Positions 25,118 through 34,708 of a stretch of DNA of 64,000 bases are shown piece by piece (within the stretch, counting starts at the first letter, position 1; each line of letters opens with the position of its first letter). The stretch covers positions 930,001 through 994,000 of the forward strand of contig JAWKQB010000003.1 of the NCBI GenBank assembly GCA_041390365.1, written 5' to 3'. This stretch comes from Syntrophotaleaceae bacterium. Its GTDB lineage: Bacteria > Desulfobacterota > Desulfuromonadia > Desulfuromonadales > Syntrophotaleaceae. Both the position numbers and the translations under genes were made by a program. The notes under the pieces are model-generated. The model saw nothing but the letters and a program-made list of their open reading frames with translations, made no database searches and was not told the origin of the DNA.

Positions 25118-26194
25118 TCAGCTGCGGGCCTGCGGCAGCAGCTCTTCGAGCAGGGTAAAATAGTCTTCCATGTCCGCCATGGTAAAGTCCCCCATGTGAG
25201 GAATGCGGAACGTCTGGTTCTTGATCTTGCCGTAGCCGTTATCCATGGCGTAGCCCCGCTCGCCAACCAGCTTCTTGAGTTTTTCCAGGTCGGTGCTGCC
25301 ATCGTTGGTTCCGGTGGTGAGGGTGTTGGAACGGGCGCCCTCGGCCGCATAGAGTCCGAAGCCCTGCTTGGTCAGCCAGGAGCGGGTCGCCTCAGCCATC
25401 TGCCGATGGCGGGCATAGCGGTTTTCCAGCCCTTCGGCGAACATCTTCTTCAACTGATGACGCAAAGCGTAGATCTGGCTGATGCAAGGGGTGCTGGGAG
25501 TGTTGTTCTTTTCGTCGTTTGTTTCGAATTCCTCGAAATCGAAATAGTAGCCGCGATTGGGAGTGGTGCGGGCCTTGTCGAGGGCCTTGCGGGTGACGGA
25601 AAAGACTGCCAGACCCGGCGGCAGGCCGAAAGCTTTCTGAACCCCGGCCAGGCAGACATCGATGCCGAGGGCGGTGACGTCGATGGGGACGGCGCTCATG
25701 GAAGAGACGGTGTCGACGATGAAGGAGACTTTGGGGTATTTCTTCATCACCGCGGCGATCTCCTCCAGGGGAGACATGACGCCGGTGGAGGTTTCGTTGT
25801 GTACCACGGTCATGGCATCGTATTTACCGGTGGCCAGGGCCTGGTCGACCATTTCGGCGGTGACGGGTTTTCCCCAGTCGGCGGAAAAGAGGTCGGCCTC
25901 CAGGCCGCAACGCAAGGTTACCTCGTACCACTTTTTACTGAAAGCGCCGTTGGCGAAGCAGGCGCACCGCTTCTGCACCAGATTACGTACGGCCCCCTCC
26001 ATAACCCCGAAGGCGCTGGAGGTGGAAAGGAAAACCGGACCGGGGGCGTTGAGCAGTTTTTTCAGATCGTCGACCACTTCTTTATGGAGAACCGCGTATT
26101 CCTTCATGCGATGGCCGATCATCGGGGTGGCCATCGCCTCGAGCACATCCTGGCTCACTTCAACAGGTCCGGGAATAAAGAGTTTCTTGCTCAT
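25118..26194 (-). CDS. Class V PLP aminotransferase (alanine/serine-glyoxylate or phosphoserine type)
   Basis: A 358-residue fold-type I aminotransferase. The PLP lysine lies in AGVQKAFGLP, the cofactor Asp in SFIVDTVSSMS, and HNETSTGVMSP is the expected phosphate-side loop. Starting with FIPGPVEVS places it in the alanine-glyoxylate/serine-glyoxylate/SerC-like branch; which donor and acceptor it uses cannot be told. AGGAG precedes the ATG. Upstream lies a ZTP riboswitch with a built-in terminator, so expression should rise when the folate-starvation signal ZTP/ZMP accumulates. That fits an enzyme feeding serine or glycine into one-carbon metabolism, an inference that favours a serine/glycine role. 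Confidence 0.85.
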   Translation of the reverse strand: MSKKLFIPGPVEVSQDVLEAMATPMIGHRMKEYAVLHKEVVDDLKKLLNAPGPVFLSTSSAFGVMEGAVRNLVQKRCACFANGAFSKKWYEVTLRCGLEADLFSADWGKPVTAEMVDQALATGKYDAMTVVHNETSTGVMSPLEEIAAVMKKYPKVSFIVDTVSSMSAVPIDVTALGIDVCLAGVQKAFGLPPGLAVFSVTRKALDKARTTPNRGYYFDFEEFETNDEKNNTPSTPCISQIYALRHQLKKMFAEGLENRYARHRQMAEATRSWLTKQGFGLYAAEGARSNTLTTGTNDGSTDLEKLKKLVGERGYAMDNGYGKIKNQTFRIPHMGDFTMADMEDYFTLLEELLPQARS

Positions 26195-26260
26195 GGTGTC
26201 TGCTCCTTAAAAAATCTGGTTTTGATAAAAATTCCGAGAGAGATCGTTTGCGGAGCCAGG

Positions 26261-26370
26261 AAAGAAAAAACGCCTGGCCTCTTTCAAGAAGGGGGCCCAG
26301 GCGTACGGCTGTCTCGGTCGTTGATTTCTGCTCCACGGTGGTGCCCCACCTTAACGCCAGTCGCAGAAGA
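26261..26370 (-). ncRNA. ZTP (pfl) riboswitch with expression-platform terminator
   Basis: Reading the minus strand from 26370: P1 5' strand TTCTGC, then GACTGGCG, a short hairpin GGTGG/CCACC, TGGAGC, the P1 3' strand GCAGAA (26331-26326), a linker, then CCG and ACGCCTGGGC (26304-26295). These are the conserved blocks of the ZTP riboswitch aptamer, including the hallmark CGCCUGGGC. The last block is also the 5' arm of a terminator: CGCCTGG pairs with CCAGGCG (26277-26271), followed by TTTTTTCTTT. Ligand binding should block that hairpin and switch the aminotransferase gene on. Recognised by eye from the known consensus, not by a covariance search. Confidence 0.85.
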
Positions 26371-26490
26371 CCGCCAAATTTTCGATTCGCAGATCAACTA
26401 CCATACCTTTCGATTCCCTGTCAAGAAAATCTCCTGAACCGGTAAAAACCTCAGGAATCTTTAACGGCAAAAAAATTCCCGATAAAAGCC

Positions 26491-26518
26491 TTGACATTGA
26501 AAAGGGGCTGATTATATT
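26491..26518 (+). promoter_or_regulatory. groESL promoter (-35 TTGACA, -10 TATATT)
   Basis: TTGACA at 26491-26496, a 16-base spacer and TATATT at 26513-26518, a near-consensus housekeeping sigma promoter just ahead of the CIRCE operator. Confidence 0.8.
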
Positions 26519-26530
26519 TAGCTCTGCTTG

Positions 26531-26557
26531 TTAGCACTCCTTCCTGACGAGTGCTAA
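26531..26557. promoter_or_regulatory. CIRCE operator (HrcA binding site)
   Basis: TTAGCACTC, nine bases, GAGTGCTAA: an exact match to the CIRCE consensus, located at the expected transcription start region of groESL. It predicts repression by HrcA, whose gene is not in this window. Confidence 0.97.
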
Positions 26558-26699
26558 TATCTCGGCACCCGTTTCAGGGCTTGGTTCGCATCGATTCGGA
26601 ACTTAAGCTTTTTTTGTTTGGCCTGCAGAGAAAGGCAACCGATAACGGGTCGAAACCCGGCATCCTATTTTATTGGCAAAGCGAGAAAGGAGATTTGAC

Positions 26700-26987
26700 A
26701 TGAACATCAGACCGTTGCGTGACCGCATTATTGTTGAGAGGGTTGAAGAAGAGGCCAAGACGGCCGGCGGACTCATCATTCCCGATTCCGCCAAGGAAAA
26801 ACCTCAGCAGGGAATTGTCAAGGCCGTTGGCAAGGGCAAGGTGACCGAGGACGGCAAGGTGCTGCCCATGGATATCAAGGTTGGTGATCGGGTACTGTTC
26901 GGCAAATACGCCGGCAGCGAGATCAAGGTCGACGGGAAGGAATACCAGATCATGCGCGAGGACGATATCCTCGGCGTGCTCGAATAA
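26700..26987 (+). CDS. groES: Co-chaperonin GroES
   Basis: A 95-residue GroES, the family's usual length: MNIRPLRDRIIVER start, mobile-loop region EEAKTAGGLIIPDSAKEK, and MREDDILGVLE end. It forms the heptameric lid of the GroEL folding chamber in the cytosol. The ATG at 26700 follows GAAAGGAG; an open frame from 26673 is not needed. It is controlled by the CIRCE operator upstream and precedes groEL by 42 bases. Confidence 0.98.
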   Translation: MNIRPLRDRIIVERVEEEAKTAGGLIIPDSAKEKPQQGIVKAVGKGKVTEDGKVLPMDIKVGDRVLFGKYAGSEIKVDGKEYQIMREDDILGVLE

Positions 26988-27029
26988 CCGACAACCCTCT
27001 CAATTTCGATTCAAAGGAGATAGTGAACC

Positions 27030-28682
<1,653 letters not shown>

Positions 28683-28713
28683 TTTCGCCCTCCGCTGTTC
28701 GCTTCTGAATGCA

Positions 28714-28750
28714 AAAAAGCCCTCCGGATCCGTCCGGGGGGCTTTCTTAT
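28714..28750 (+). terminator. Terminator of groESL
   Basis: AAAAGCCCTCCGGA faces TCCGGGGGGCTTT with a four-base loop, followed by CTTATT, 32 bases after the groEL stop. Confidence 0.85.
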
Positions 28751-28786
28751 TAATAAATGTCCTGGTTAATTTGCTATTGTTTTTTC

Positions 28787-28815
28787 CAAATCGAAATCGA
28801 AATCGGGGTCGAAAG
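28787..28815. repeat. TCGATT hexamer array (reverse orientation)
   Basis: CCAAATCGAAATCGAAATCGGGGTCGAAA-type array, about four units, between the groESL terminator and the next gene. Single-armed, unlike most other copies. Confidence 0.65.
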
Positions 28816-28892
28816 GTAAATAAGGTTACGCTCCCCGGGGCAGGGCGAACAGATCGGTTCGCCCCTAGGGATATCGCCCTAGGACAATTCTC

Positions 28893-29870
28893 TCAGGGCA
28901 CGATCAATTCCTCGATTTTTTCCCGATCCATCGGTGCCACTTCGAAGACTTCCGGTGCCTCCTTCCCCACCAGCAGCACCCGTACCGTGGGACAATCCTT
29001 CCCCTTGCCGTAGGCGGCGACAATGGCGGCTGCCTGCCGCAGATCATCTTTGTCAGGATGGCCGCTGATCAGGCCGAGAGGGCCGCTATACAATTCAGCA
29101 CGGAGGAGCAGGTGGTTGTCATCGGCAAGGTTTTTTATCGCTTCGTTGGTTTCCCGGTTTCTGCCGAGGGTTAATTTGGCTCGTGAAGAGAGACGGTACT
29201 GACGACCGAGCTTGAGCAGCTCCACATCCTTCGGGGTGCAGTCCGGGTGGTGATTCAGCAGATCCTGCAGGCGTGCGGTAAAGGATTTTTCGGTGAGCAG
29301 GCACCCTCCCCCCGAACTGGGAACATCGGCCAGCCCCCACTGTCGGGCCAGTTCCTCCTGCCGGCGCCGTGTGCGTCCCTGAATGTTCAGCAGTTGCTCC
29401 CGGTCGACCAAACCTTTTTCCTCCATGGCAGTCACCGGCAGCAGCCTTGCACTCAGAGGGCGCAGGATGAAATCGCCGCAGCCGGAATGTTTGGCGACAG
29501 CCTGCAAGGCATTGAGATTCTGGCTCATGGGTCTCTGGCCAAGGACTTCTCCCGAAAAAAGAAAGTCGAAATCACCCTGGCGGACCAATTCTCCGGCAAT
29601 GCGGAACATCATGGCATGGCAGTCGATGCAGGGATTCAGGTTCCTGCCGTAACCATAGCGGGGATTTTTCAGCATTTCGAGGTGAATCTCGCTGATGTCC
29701 CTGACGATAAGCGGGATGTCTATCTGCCGGGAGGCTTTGCGCGCCCGTTCCGCCCCGAAGAAAGGGGTCACGTAAACGATGCCGGTCACATCGACACCCT
29801 GTTTCTTAAGAACCATGGCGGCGAGAATGCTGTCGAGACCTCCGGACAAAAGGCCCAAGGCTTTACTCAT
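28893..29870 (-). CDS. PP-loop ATPase, ThiI/MnmA-like, with C-terminal DUF814 (NFACT-R-like) region
   Basis: A 325-residue protein. The N-terminus has the PP-loop SGGLDS that adenylates a substrate in tRNA-thiolating enzymes. Conserved cysteines occur in LNPCIDCHAMMF and a GGCLLTE loop, resembling the catalytic arrangement of thiolation enzymes. The C-terminal third (LKLGRQYRLSSRAKLTLGRNRETNEAIKNLA) matches the DUF814/NFACT-R RNA-binding pattern. A tRNA sulfur-modification role is the best guess; the exact nucleoside is unknown. Two ATGs sit in tandem; the second is 6 bases from GGAGG and was chosen. It is a single gene, divergent from moaA. Confidence 0.75.
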   Translation of the reverse strand: MSKALGLLSGGLDSILAAMVLKKQGVDVTGIVYVTPFFGAERARKASRQIDIPLIVRDISEIHLEMLKNPRYGYGRNLNPCIDCHAMMFRIAGELVRQGDFDFLFSGEVLGQRPMSQNLNALQAVAKHSGCGDFILRPLSARLLPVTAMEEKGLVDREQLLNIQGRTRRRQEELARQWGLADVPSSGGGCLLTEKSFTARLQDLLNHHPDCTPKDVELLKLGRQYRLSSRAKLTLGRNRETNEAIKNLADDNHLLLRAELYSGPLGLISGHPDKDDLRQAAAIVAAYGKGKDCPTVRVLLVGKEAPEVFEVAPMDREKIEELIVP

Positions 29871-29956
29871 CATTATCCTCCAAAAAAACGTCTAATTTGT
29901 CGGCCTGGTCGCCAACGGTTTTGGCCATCGAAAGTACCACGTCCCTTATCTGATAT

Positions 29957-30060
29957 CCAAATCGAAATCGCTATCGAAACCGGTGCTGAATTTCCCCTTT
30001 CAGCTTTTGGGGTAAGTCCGAAATTTCTTGAACCCGATAACGTTTCGATTTCGATTCAGG
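29957..30060. repeat. TCGATT hexamer element with inverted halves
   Basis: AATCGA units at 29957-29980 (CCAAATCGAAATCGCTATCGAAA) are mirrored by GTTTCGATTTCGATTC at 30041-30057, with a 60-base spacer, in the divergent region upstream of moaA. Confidence 0.7.
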
Positions 30061-30113
30061 AACCCTCCTTTTTTGGATAAAGATAGTTGCCCTGAATACG
30101 ACAAAAATGGTAA

Positions 30114-30202
30114 GTTATGCCCGCCTGGGATAGAACGCTGTTACTGCCAACTGCAGGTTGGGGGAGGACGGTTTCGTACCCGGGCAAACGCATAACTGGA
30201 GG
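30114..30202 (+). other. Possible structured leader of moaA
   Basis: GTTATGC (30114-30120) pairs with GCATAAC (30190-30196), and CCCG next to it with CGGG (30180-30183), enclosing about 60 bases; the GGAGG ribosome site (30198-30202) starts right after the closing stem. This geometry suits ribosome-site control. It does not clearly match the Moco riboswitch consensus as I know it, so no class is assigned. Confidence 0.35.
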
Positions 30203-30209
30203 CCTTACC

Positions 30210-31190
30210 TTGAAAGATAGTTTCGGGCGTAAAATCGAATATCTCCGTCTTTCCATCACTGACCGATGCAATCTTCGTTGCCGATACTGCATGCCCGCGG
30301 AAGGGGTCGAGCCGATAGAACATGGCGAAGTCCTGACCTACGAGGAGATGCTCAGAATCGCTTCGGTGGCAACCCGTCTCGGCGTGAAAAAGATCCGTAT
30401 TACCGGAGGGGAGCCCCTGGTTCGCCGCGGCATCGTCGACTTCATCCGGGAACTCGCGGCGCTGCCGACGGGACCGGAGATCACCATGACCACAAACGGA
30501 GTGCTGCTGGCGGACATGGCCTTCGATCTTCGCAAGGCCGGTCTGTCCCGCGTCAACGTGAGCCTTGATTCTCTCCGGGAGGACCGTTTTCAGCTGATCA
30601 CCCGGCGGCCCGGTCTGCAAAAGGTACTGGACGGGATCGAAGCTGCCGACGCGGTGGGGCTGACCCATCTCAAGATCAACATGGTGCCGCTGAAAGGCAT
30701 CAATCATGACGAGATCGTCGACTTCGGCCGTCTCGCGCTGGAACATCCCTGGGAGATCCGGTTCATTGAATTCATGCCGGTCAGTTCCGGGCTCGATTTC
30801 ACTCCGGAGCACATGTTTCCGGCAAAGTCCATTCTCGAGGAGCTGGGCAAGATCGGGAAACTGGTTCCCCTTCTCCGGCAGGGGCCGGCCGGTCCGGCAC
30901 GCCTGTTCCATTTTCCCGACAGCCCGGGCCGGGTCGGCGTAATTCCCGCCATTTCCGACCATTTCTGCGGTGAATGCAACCGGATGAGGATTACGGCTGA
31001 CGGCCGCATCCGGCCTTGTCTTTTTTCGAGTGAGGAGATCGATCTGCGGGAGGCCTTGCGCAGTTCCTCTTCAGATGAGGAAATCGAACGGCTTTTGCGC
31101 GAAGCGGCCTGCATCAAGCCGCAGCGACACCATATCGGTGAAAAGGAGTTCCGGCAGGGAGGCCGTCGCATGCACGGCATCGGTGGATAA
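30210..31190 (+). CDS. moaA: GTP 3',8-cyclase MoaA (molybdopterin synthesis)
   Basis: A 326-residue radical SAM enzyme that converts GTP to 3',8-cyclo-7,8-dihydro-GTP, the first step of molybdenum cofactor synthesis. The N-terminal cluster motif is CNLRCRYC in LRLSITDRCNLRCRYCMP; the C-terminal [4Fe-4S] cysteines are in FCGECNRMRITADGRIRPC. TGGEP and SLDSL blocks are present. The family's C-terminal GG is visible (MHGIGG). The start is TTG at 30210, seven bases from GGAGG; an upstream ATG in frame at 30117 would lie inside the predicted leader structure. moaC lies 6 kb downstream. Confidence 0.95.
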   Translation: MKDSFGRKIEYLRLSITDRCNLRCRYCMPAEGVEPIEHGEVLTYEEMLRIASVATRLGVKKIRITGGEPLVRRGIVDFIRELAALPTGPEITMTTNGVLLADMAFDLRKAGLSRVNVSLDSLREDRFQLITRRPGLQKVLDGIEAADAVGLTHLKINMVPLKGINHDEIVDFGRLALEHPWEIRFIEFMPVSSGLDFTPEHMFPAKSILEELGKIGKLVPLLRQGPAGPARLFHFPDSPGRVGVIPAISDHFCGECNRMRITADGRIRPCLFSSEEIDLREALRSSSSDEEIERLLREAACIKPQRHHIGEKEFRQGGRRMHGIGG

Positions 31191-31211
31191 GGGATTCCTT
31201 AAAGTTGGAAT

Positions 31212-31246
31212 ACAACGGAGCGCTCAGGCGCTCCGTTGTCGTTTTT
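31212..31246. terminator. Terminator between moaA and the cytochrome operon
   Basis: ACAACGGAGCGC (31212-31223), loop TCAG, GCGCTCCGTTGT (31228-31239), then CGTTTTTG: a perfect 12-bp stem with T-run on the plus strand. Confidence 0.9.
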
Positions 31247-31262
31247 GCTTCCGGTCTGGCGG

Positions 31263-31577
31263 CTATTTATCCTTGTACCCTTCATGGCAACGGGCGCAAT
31301 TGCCTTGACTTGCAAAAGCCTGCTCTCCGTTATGACAGGACCCGCAGAGCTGACCTGCGTAAAGAGCCTGCATGGTGATTGGTTTTGCCCCCTTCAACAT
31401 CCTGGGAAACAGATCCCTGTTGTGGCAGGTTGAACAAGGCTGCCGGTGATCGGTCCCGCTGAAGGTGACCGGGCCGGCGCCCCCGCCTTCATAAGTGAGG
31501 CTCTGGCCAGGCAGAACGGCAAAAGCAGGAGCTGCCAGAACCGTGCTCAGTAAAAAGACAACCTGGAATAACTTCAT
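31263..31577 (-). CDS. Periplasmic three-haem c-type cytochrome
   Basis: A 104-residue exported protein with a cleavable signal peptide (ending PAFA) and three CxxCH haem-binding motifs: CSTCH, CGSCH and CARCH, within about 50 residues. Length and motif count fit small multihaem cytochromes of the c7-like kind found in metal-reducing deltaproteobacteria. It starts 30 bases after the GlcF-like gene, so it is probably cotranscribed with the two oxidase subunits and may accept their electrons in or near the periplasm; the link is inferred from the operon. Confidence 0.88.
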   Translation of the reverse strand: MKLFQVVFLLSTVLAAPAFAVLPGQSLTYEGGGAGPVTFSGTDHRQPCSTCHNRDLFPRMLKGAKPITMQALYAGQLCGSCHNGEQAFASQGNCARCHEGYKDK

Positions 31578-31607
31578 GGACTATCCCCCTTGTTGAGTCA
31601 CGCGGGC

Positions 31608-32876
31608 TCAGGCGTTGTCTCCTGAAATTGCTCTGCCGACCAGTTCCAGAACATGAACGGCTCTTTGCTGCAGCCCGGCATGGTTGAGCGTATCCTGCAG
31701 CTGCATGATGCAGCCGGGGCAGGCTGTAGCGACCAGCTCCGCACCGCTGTTTCGAATCGCTTCTGCTTTGCGGCTGCCGATTTTTTTGCTGGTTTCGTAA
31801 TGATAAACCGAAAAGGTGCCGCCAAGCCCGCAGCAGCTATCAGCTTCGGTCATCTCCACCAGTTCGATTCCCGGCACGGCCTGAAGCAAGGCTCTAGGCT
31901 CAGCGAGAATTCCGTGGTTGCGGAGGTGGCAGGGGGTGTGAAAGGTCACCCGCCGGGTTTGCAACGGTACCGGCAGGGACTGCAAAGCATCGGGAAGTCC
32001 CTGGTGGACGAGAAAGACATTGATGTCGATGACCTTTTCGGCCAGTTGCTCGAACTCCCCCCCATGTTCCCGCATATATTTGGTCAGGCCGCTGAGGCAG
32101 GAAGCGCAGGCGGTGACGATATGATCCGGCTGGTGATGGGTTAAGGCGGACAGGTTTCGCAAGGCGAGTTTTTCCGCCGTTGCTCCGTCTCCGGAACAGA
32201 GCGCCGGCAGGCCGCAGCAGCCCTGATCTTTCGGGATCAGGACATTCATGCCGAGATGGCGAAGGGCCTGCAGGGCGCTTTCTCCGATCTCCGGATAGAT
32301 GTGGTTGATCATACAGCCGGTAAAGAAGGTCACCAGCGGCCGGTCGGGAGCGCCGGCCAGGAATTCGGGATGGCGATCCCGGAATGGTTTCCCGGTAAAT
32401 TCGGGCAGGGAGCGGTCCCGGGTAATGAAGGGGGCGGGAAACCGGAGCCGCAAGCCACTCTGACGTTGTATCTTTTTGAACAGCAGAGGGGAAAAAAGAG
32501 CGCCGGCCCGGGCCAGAAGCTTCATCAGCAGAGGCCTTTTCAGCACCGTAGAGATTCCCCGTCCGAACAGGCTCAGACCCTTGCGTTTTGCGATCTCCCG
32601 GCGTGCTGCCAGCATGATGTCGTCGACCGGAACCTGGTTCGGGCAGTTCTGCACGCATTTGCCGCACAGCAGGCATTTGGAAATGCTTTCTCCCAATTTA
32701 CCGTCCGGTCCAAGTTCGCCATCGAGCAGCGCCTCGGCCAGGGCGACCTTGCCCCGGGCGACGGTTGCTTCGCGATTCTCCTCACTGAAGACAGGGCAGT
32801 GGGCACGACAGGTCCCGCATTTGACGCACTGCCGGATCTGGTCCCGGTACTCTTCAAGCTTTTTGTGCCGATTCAT
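31608..32876 (-). CDS. glcF: Glycolate/lactate oxidase iron-sulfur subunit (GlcF-like)
   Basis: A 422-residue electron-transfer subunit. The N-terminus has two [4Fe-4S] ferredoxin motifs (CVKCGTCRAHCP and CLLCGKCVQNCP); the C-terminal two thirds contain two CCG domains (KDQGCCGLPA and TEADSCCGLGG), the heterodisulfide-reductase-like units typical of GlcF and LutA. Together with the FAD subunit upstream it should oxidise glycolate or D-lactate and send electrons to the membrane or to the cytochrome encoded next. The substrate cannot be chosen from sequence alone. Confidence 0.9.
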   Translation of the reverse strand: MNRHKKLEEYRDQIRQCVKCGTCRAHCPVFSEENREATVARGKVALAEALLDGELGPDGKLGESISKCLLCGKCVQNCPNQVPVDDIMLAARREIAKRKGLSLFGRGISTVLKRPLLMKLLARAGALFSPLLFKKIQRQSGLRLRFPAPFITRDRSLPEFTGKPFRDRHPEFLAGAPDRPLVTFFTGCMINHIYPEIGESALQALRHLGMNVLIPKDQGCCGLPALCSGDGATAEKLALRNLSALTHHQPDHIVTACASCLSGLTKYMREHGGEFEQLAEKVIDINVFLVHQGLPDALQSLPVPLQTRRVTFHTPCHLRNHGILAEPRALLQAVPGIELVEMTEADSCCGLGGTFSVYHYETSKKIGSRKAEAIRNSGAELVATACPGCIMQLQDTLNHAGLQQRAVHVLELVGRAISGDNA

Positions 32877-32912
32877 CTCTATAAAATCATTCTCGTAAAG
32901 ATTGTTTTTATC

Positions 32913-33008
32913 CGGTTTTATCTGCGTGCATCCGCCTTTATCTGCGTTCGGTAATGGTTTTGAAATGCTGAATCGAACGCAGATAACTTCGGATAAAGGC
33001 GGATAAAT
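32913..33008. repeat. Inverted repeat between glcD and glcF
   Basis: TTATCTGCGTTCG (32939-32951) faces CGAACGCAGATAA (32976-32988), and CCGCCTTTATC faces GATAAAGGCGG at the outer edges, so most of this 140-base gap can fold into one long hairpin. It lies inside the presumed operon. Confidence 0.65.
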
Positions 33009-33016
33009 AATGGTCG

Positions 33017-34399
33017 CTATTTTTCTTCCAGGAAAATCTTCCCCGGGTTGAGAATATTGTTCGGGTCGAGGGTGCGCTTGATGGCTTTCATGTAGGCAAC
33101 GGCTGCCGGGTCGAGTTCCATGGGGATGTAGGGGGCCTTGGTGACGCCGACTCCGTGCTCCCCGCTCATGGTCCCCCCGAGTTCGAGGGTGGCGGCGAAG
33201 ATCCTTTCGATGGCCTCCTCGGCTTTCTCCTGGTGCCCGGGAACCGCCCGGTCGACCATGATGTTAACGTGGATGTTGCCGTCACCGGCATGGCCGAAGT
33301 TGACGATGGGAATCTGCAGTTCCTTCGAGATCCCTTCGATGATACGGATCATTTCCGGCAAACGACTGCGGGGCACACAGATGTCCTCGTTGAACTTGTC
33401 GGGATTGACCTTGCGCAGGCTGGGCGAGACGCTGCGGCGCACCTGCCAGATCTCCTCGCTTTCCTTGCTGTTGCCGGCCACCCGGGTTTCCAGGACGCCG
33501 AGGGGGGAAACGATGTCCAGAATTTTTTCCGCCTGCCGCTCGATGAGGTCCCGGTCGCCATCCACCTCGATGATCAGAATGGCCCGGGCTTTCTCGGGGA
33601 TGGCCAGATCGGTGGCCTGGCGGACGCACTGGATGGTGGTTGCGTCCATGAACTCGAGGGTGGTGGGGATGATCTTGCCGCGCACGATGGCGCTCACCGC
33701 CCGGGCCGCCCCGTCGATGGAGTCGAAGGCGACCAGCATGGTCTTTTTGGCGGCCGGCAGGGGCAGAAGCTTGAGGATAATCCGGGTGATGATGCCGAGC
33801 GTCCCCTCACTGCCCACCAGCAGCTTGGTCAGATCGTAGCCTACAACTCCCTTCATGGTCTGCCCCCCGGTCCGGATGATGTCGCCCTGGGGTGTGACCG
33901 CCTCCAAACCGAGCACGTAATCCTTGGTCACCCCGTATTTCACGCAGCGGGGACCGCCGGCACATTCGGCGACGTTGCCGCCGAGGGTGCTGAACTTGAG
34001 GCTGGCGGGATCGGGCGGATAGAACAGCCCCTTTTCCTCCACGGCCTGTTGAAATTTCCATGTGATGACGCCCGGTTCCACTTCGGCGATCAGATTGTCT
34101 TCGTCGATCCGCAAAATCGCATTGAGCCGGGTCAGGACGAGGGCGATGCCCCCTCTGATCGGCAGGCTGCCGCCCGTAAAACCGCTGCCGGCACCGCGCG
34201 GATAGACCGGAATCTTTTCGGCGTTGGCCATTTTCATGACCAGGCTGATCTCTTGAGCATTCGCCGGAAAGACCACGGCATCGGGCAGGTATTCCTGCTG
34301 GGTTGCGTCGTAGGAATAACAGATGCGATCTGCCTTGTCGGTGGAGACGTGTCCGGGCCCGACGATATCCTTCAGAATCCTGATGAGGCGAGGTTCCAT
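33017..34399 (-). CDS. glcD: FAD-linked oxidase subunit, glycolate/D-lactate dehydrogenase (GlcD-like)
   Basis: A 460-residue flavoprotein. The FAD-binding segment is YPRGAGSGFTGGSLPIRGG, with LEVEPGVI and YPPDPASLKFSTLGGNVAE following, and the C-terminal FAD-oxidase domain ends with SGEHGVGVTKAPYI and LNPGKIF. These are the conserved blocks of GlcD/D-lactate dehydrogenase. It is the first gene of the three-gene operon glcD-glcF-cytochrome. The upstream gap holds a TCGGTN hexamer element. Which 2-hydroxy acid is oxidised is unknown. Confidence 0.92.
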   Translation of the reverse strand: MEPRLIRILKDIVGPGHVSTDKADRICYSYDATQQEYLPDAVVFPANAQEISLVMKMANAEKIPVYPRGAGSGFTGGSLPIRGGIALVLTRLNAILRIDEDNLIAEVEPGVITWKFQQAVEEKGLFYPPDPASLKFSTLGGNVAECAGGPRCVKYGVTKDYVLGLEAVTPQGDIIRTGGQTMKGVVGYDLTKLLVGSEGTLGIITRIILKLLPLPAAKKTMLVAFDSIDGAARAVSAIVRGKIIPTTLEFMDATTIQCVRQATDLAIPEKARAILIIEVDGDRDLIERQAEKILDIVSPLGVLETRVAGNSKESEEIWQVRRSVSPSLRKVNPDKFNEDICVPRSRLPEMIRIIEGISKELQIPIVNFGHAGDGNIHVNIMVDRAVPGHQEKAEEAIERIFAATLELGGTMSGEHGVGVTKAPYIPMELDPAAVAYMKAIKRTLDPNNILNPGKIFLEEK

Positions 34400-34433
34400 A
34401 AGCGGTAATTTTCTGTCCTTATAGTATGGGGGG

Positions 34434-34552
34434 AATCGGTTTCGGCGTCGGTATCGGTGTCGCTGTGTCTGGCGAACTGGGCGAAAAGGCGCTATTCCGA
34501 TACCGATAGCGACCCCGCCCCCGATTGGGTGTGCGTAACCGATACCGAAAAA
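34434..34552. repeat. TCGGTN hexamer element with inverted halves
   Basis: Forward units TCGGTT, TCGGCG, TCGGTA, TCGGTG, TCGCTG run from 34436; the reverse half (ATTCCGATACCGATAGCGA, then ACCGATACCGA) spans 34495-34549. It fills most of the 309-base divergent gap between glcD and radA; I see nothing else there but the radA ribosome site. Confidence 0.75.
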
Positions 34553-34708
34553 CTGATTTCCAGGATCAGGAATCTTAACAGAAGAACCGCTATCCCGTCT
34601 ACCCCCGCGAGTTTTCTGCGGAAACTGTCAGGTGGCCCGGCACGGTTTCATTGACAGGGTGGGGGGGATGGCCTAAAATCCCCTTTTGGAATTTTCGGGG
34701 AGGTCGCG

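Noticed and set aside
26341..26400. T-box leader
   Set aside because: GGTGG and CCACC suggested a T-box at first, but the whole order of blocks and CGCCTGGGC match the ZTP aptamer instead.
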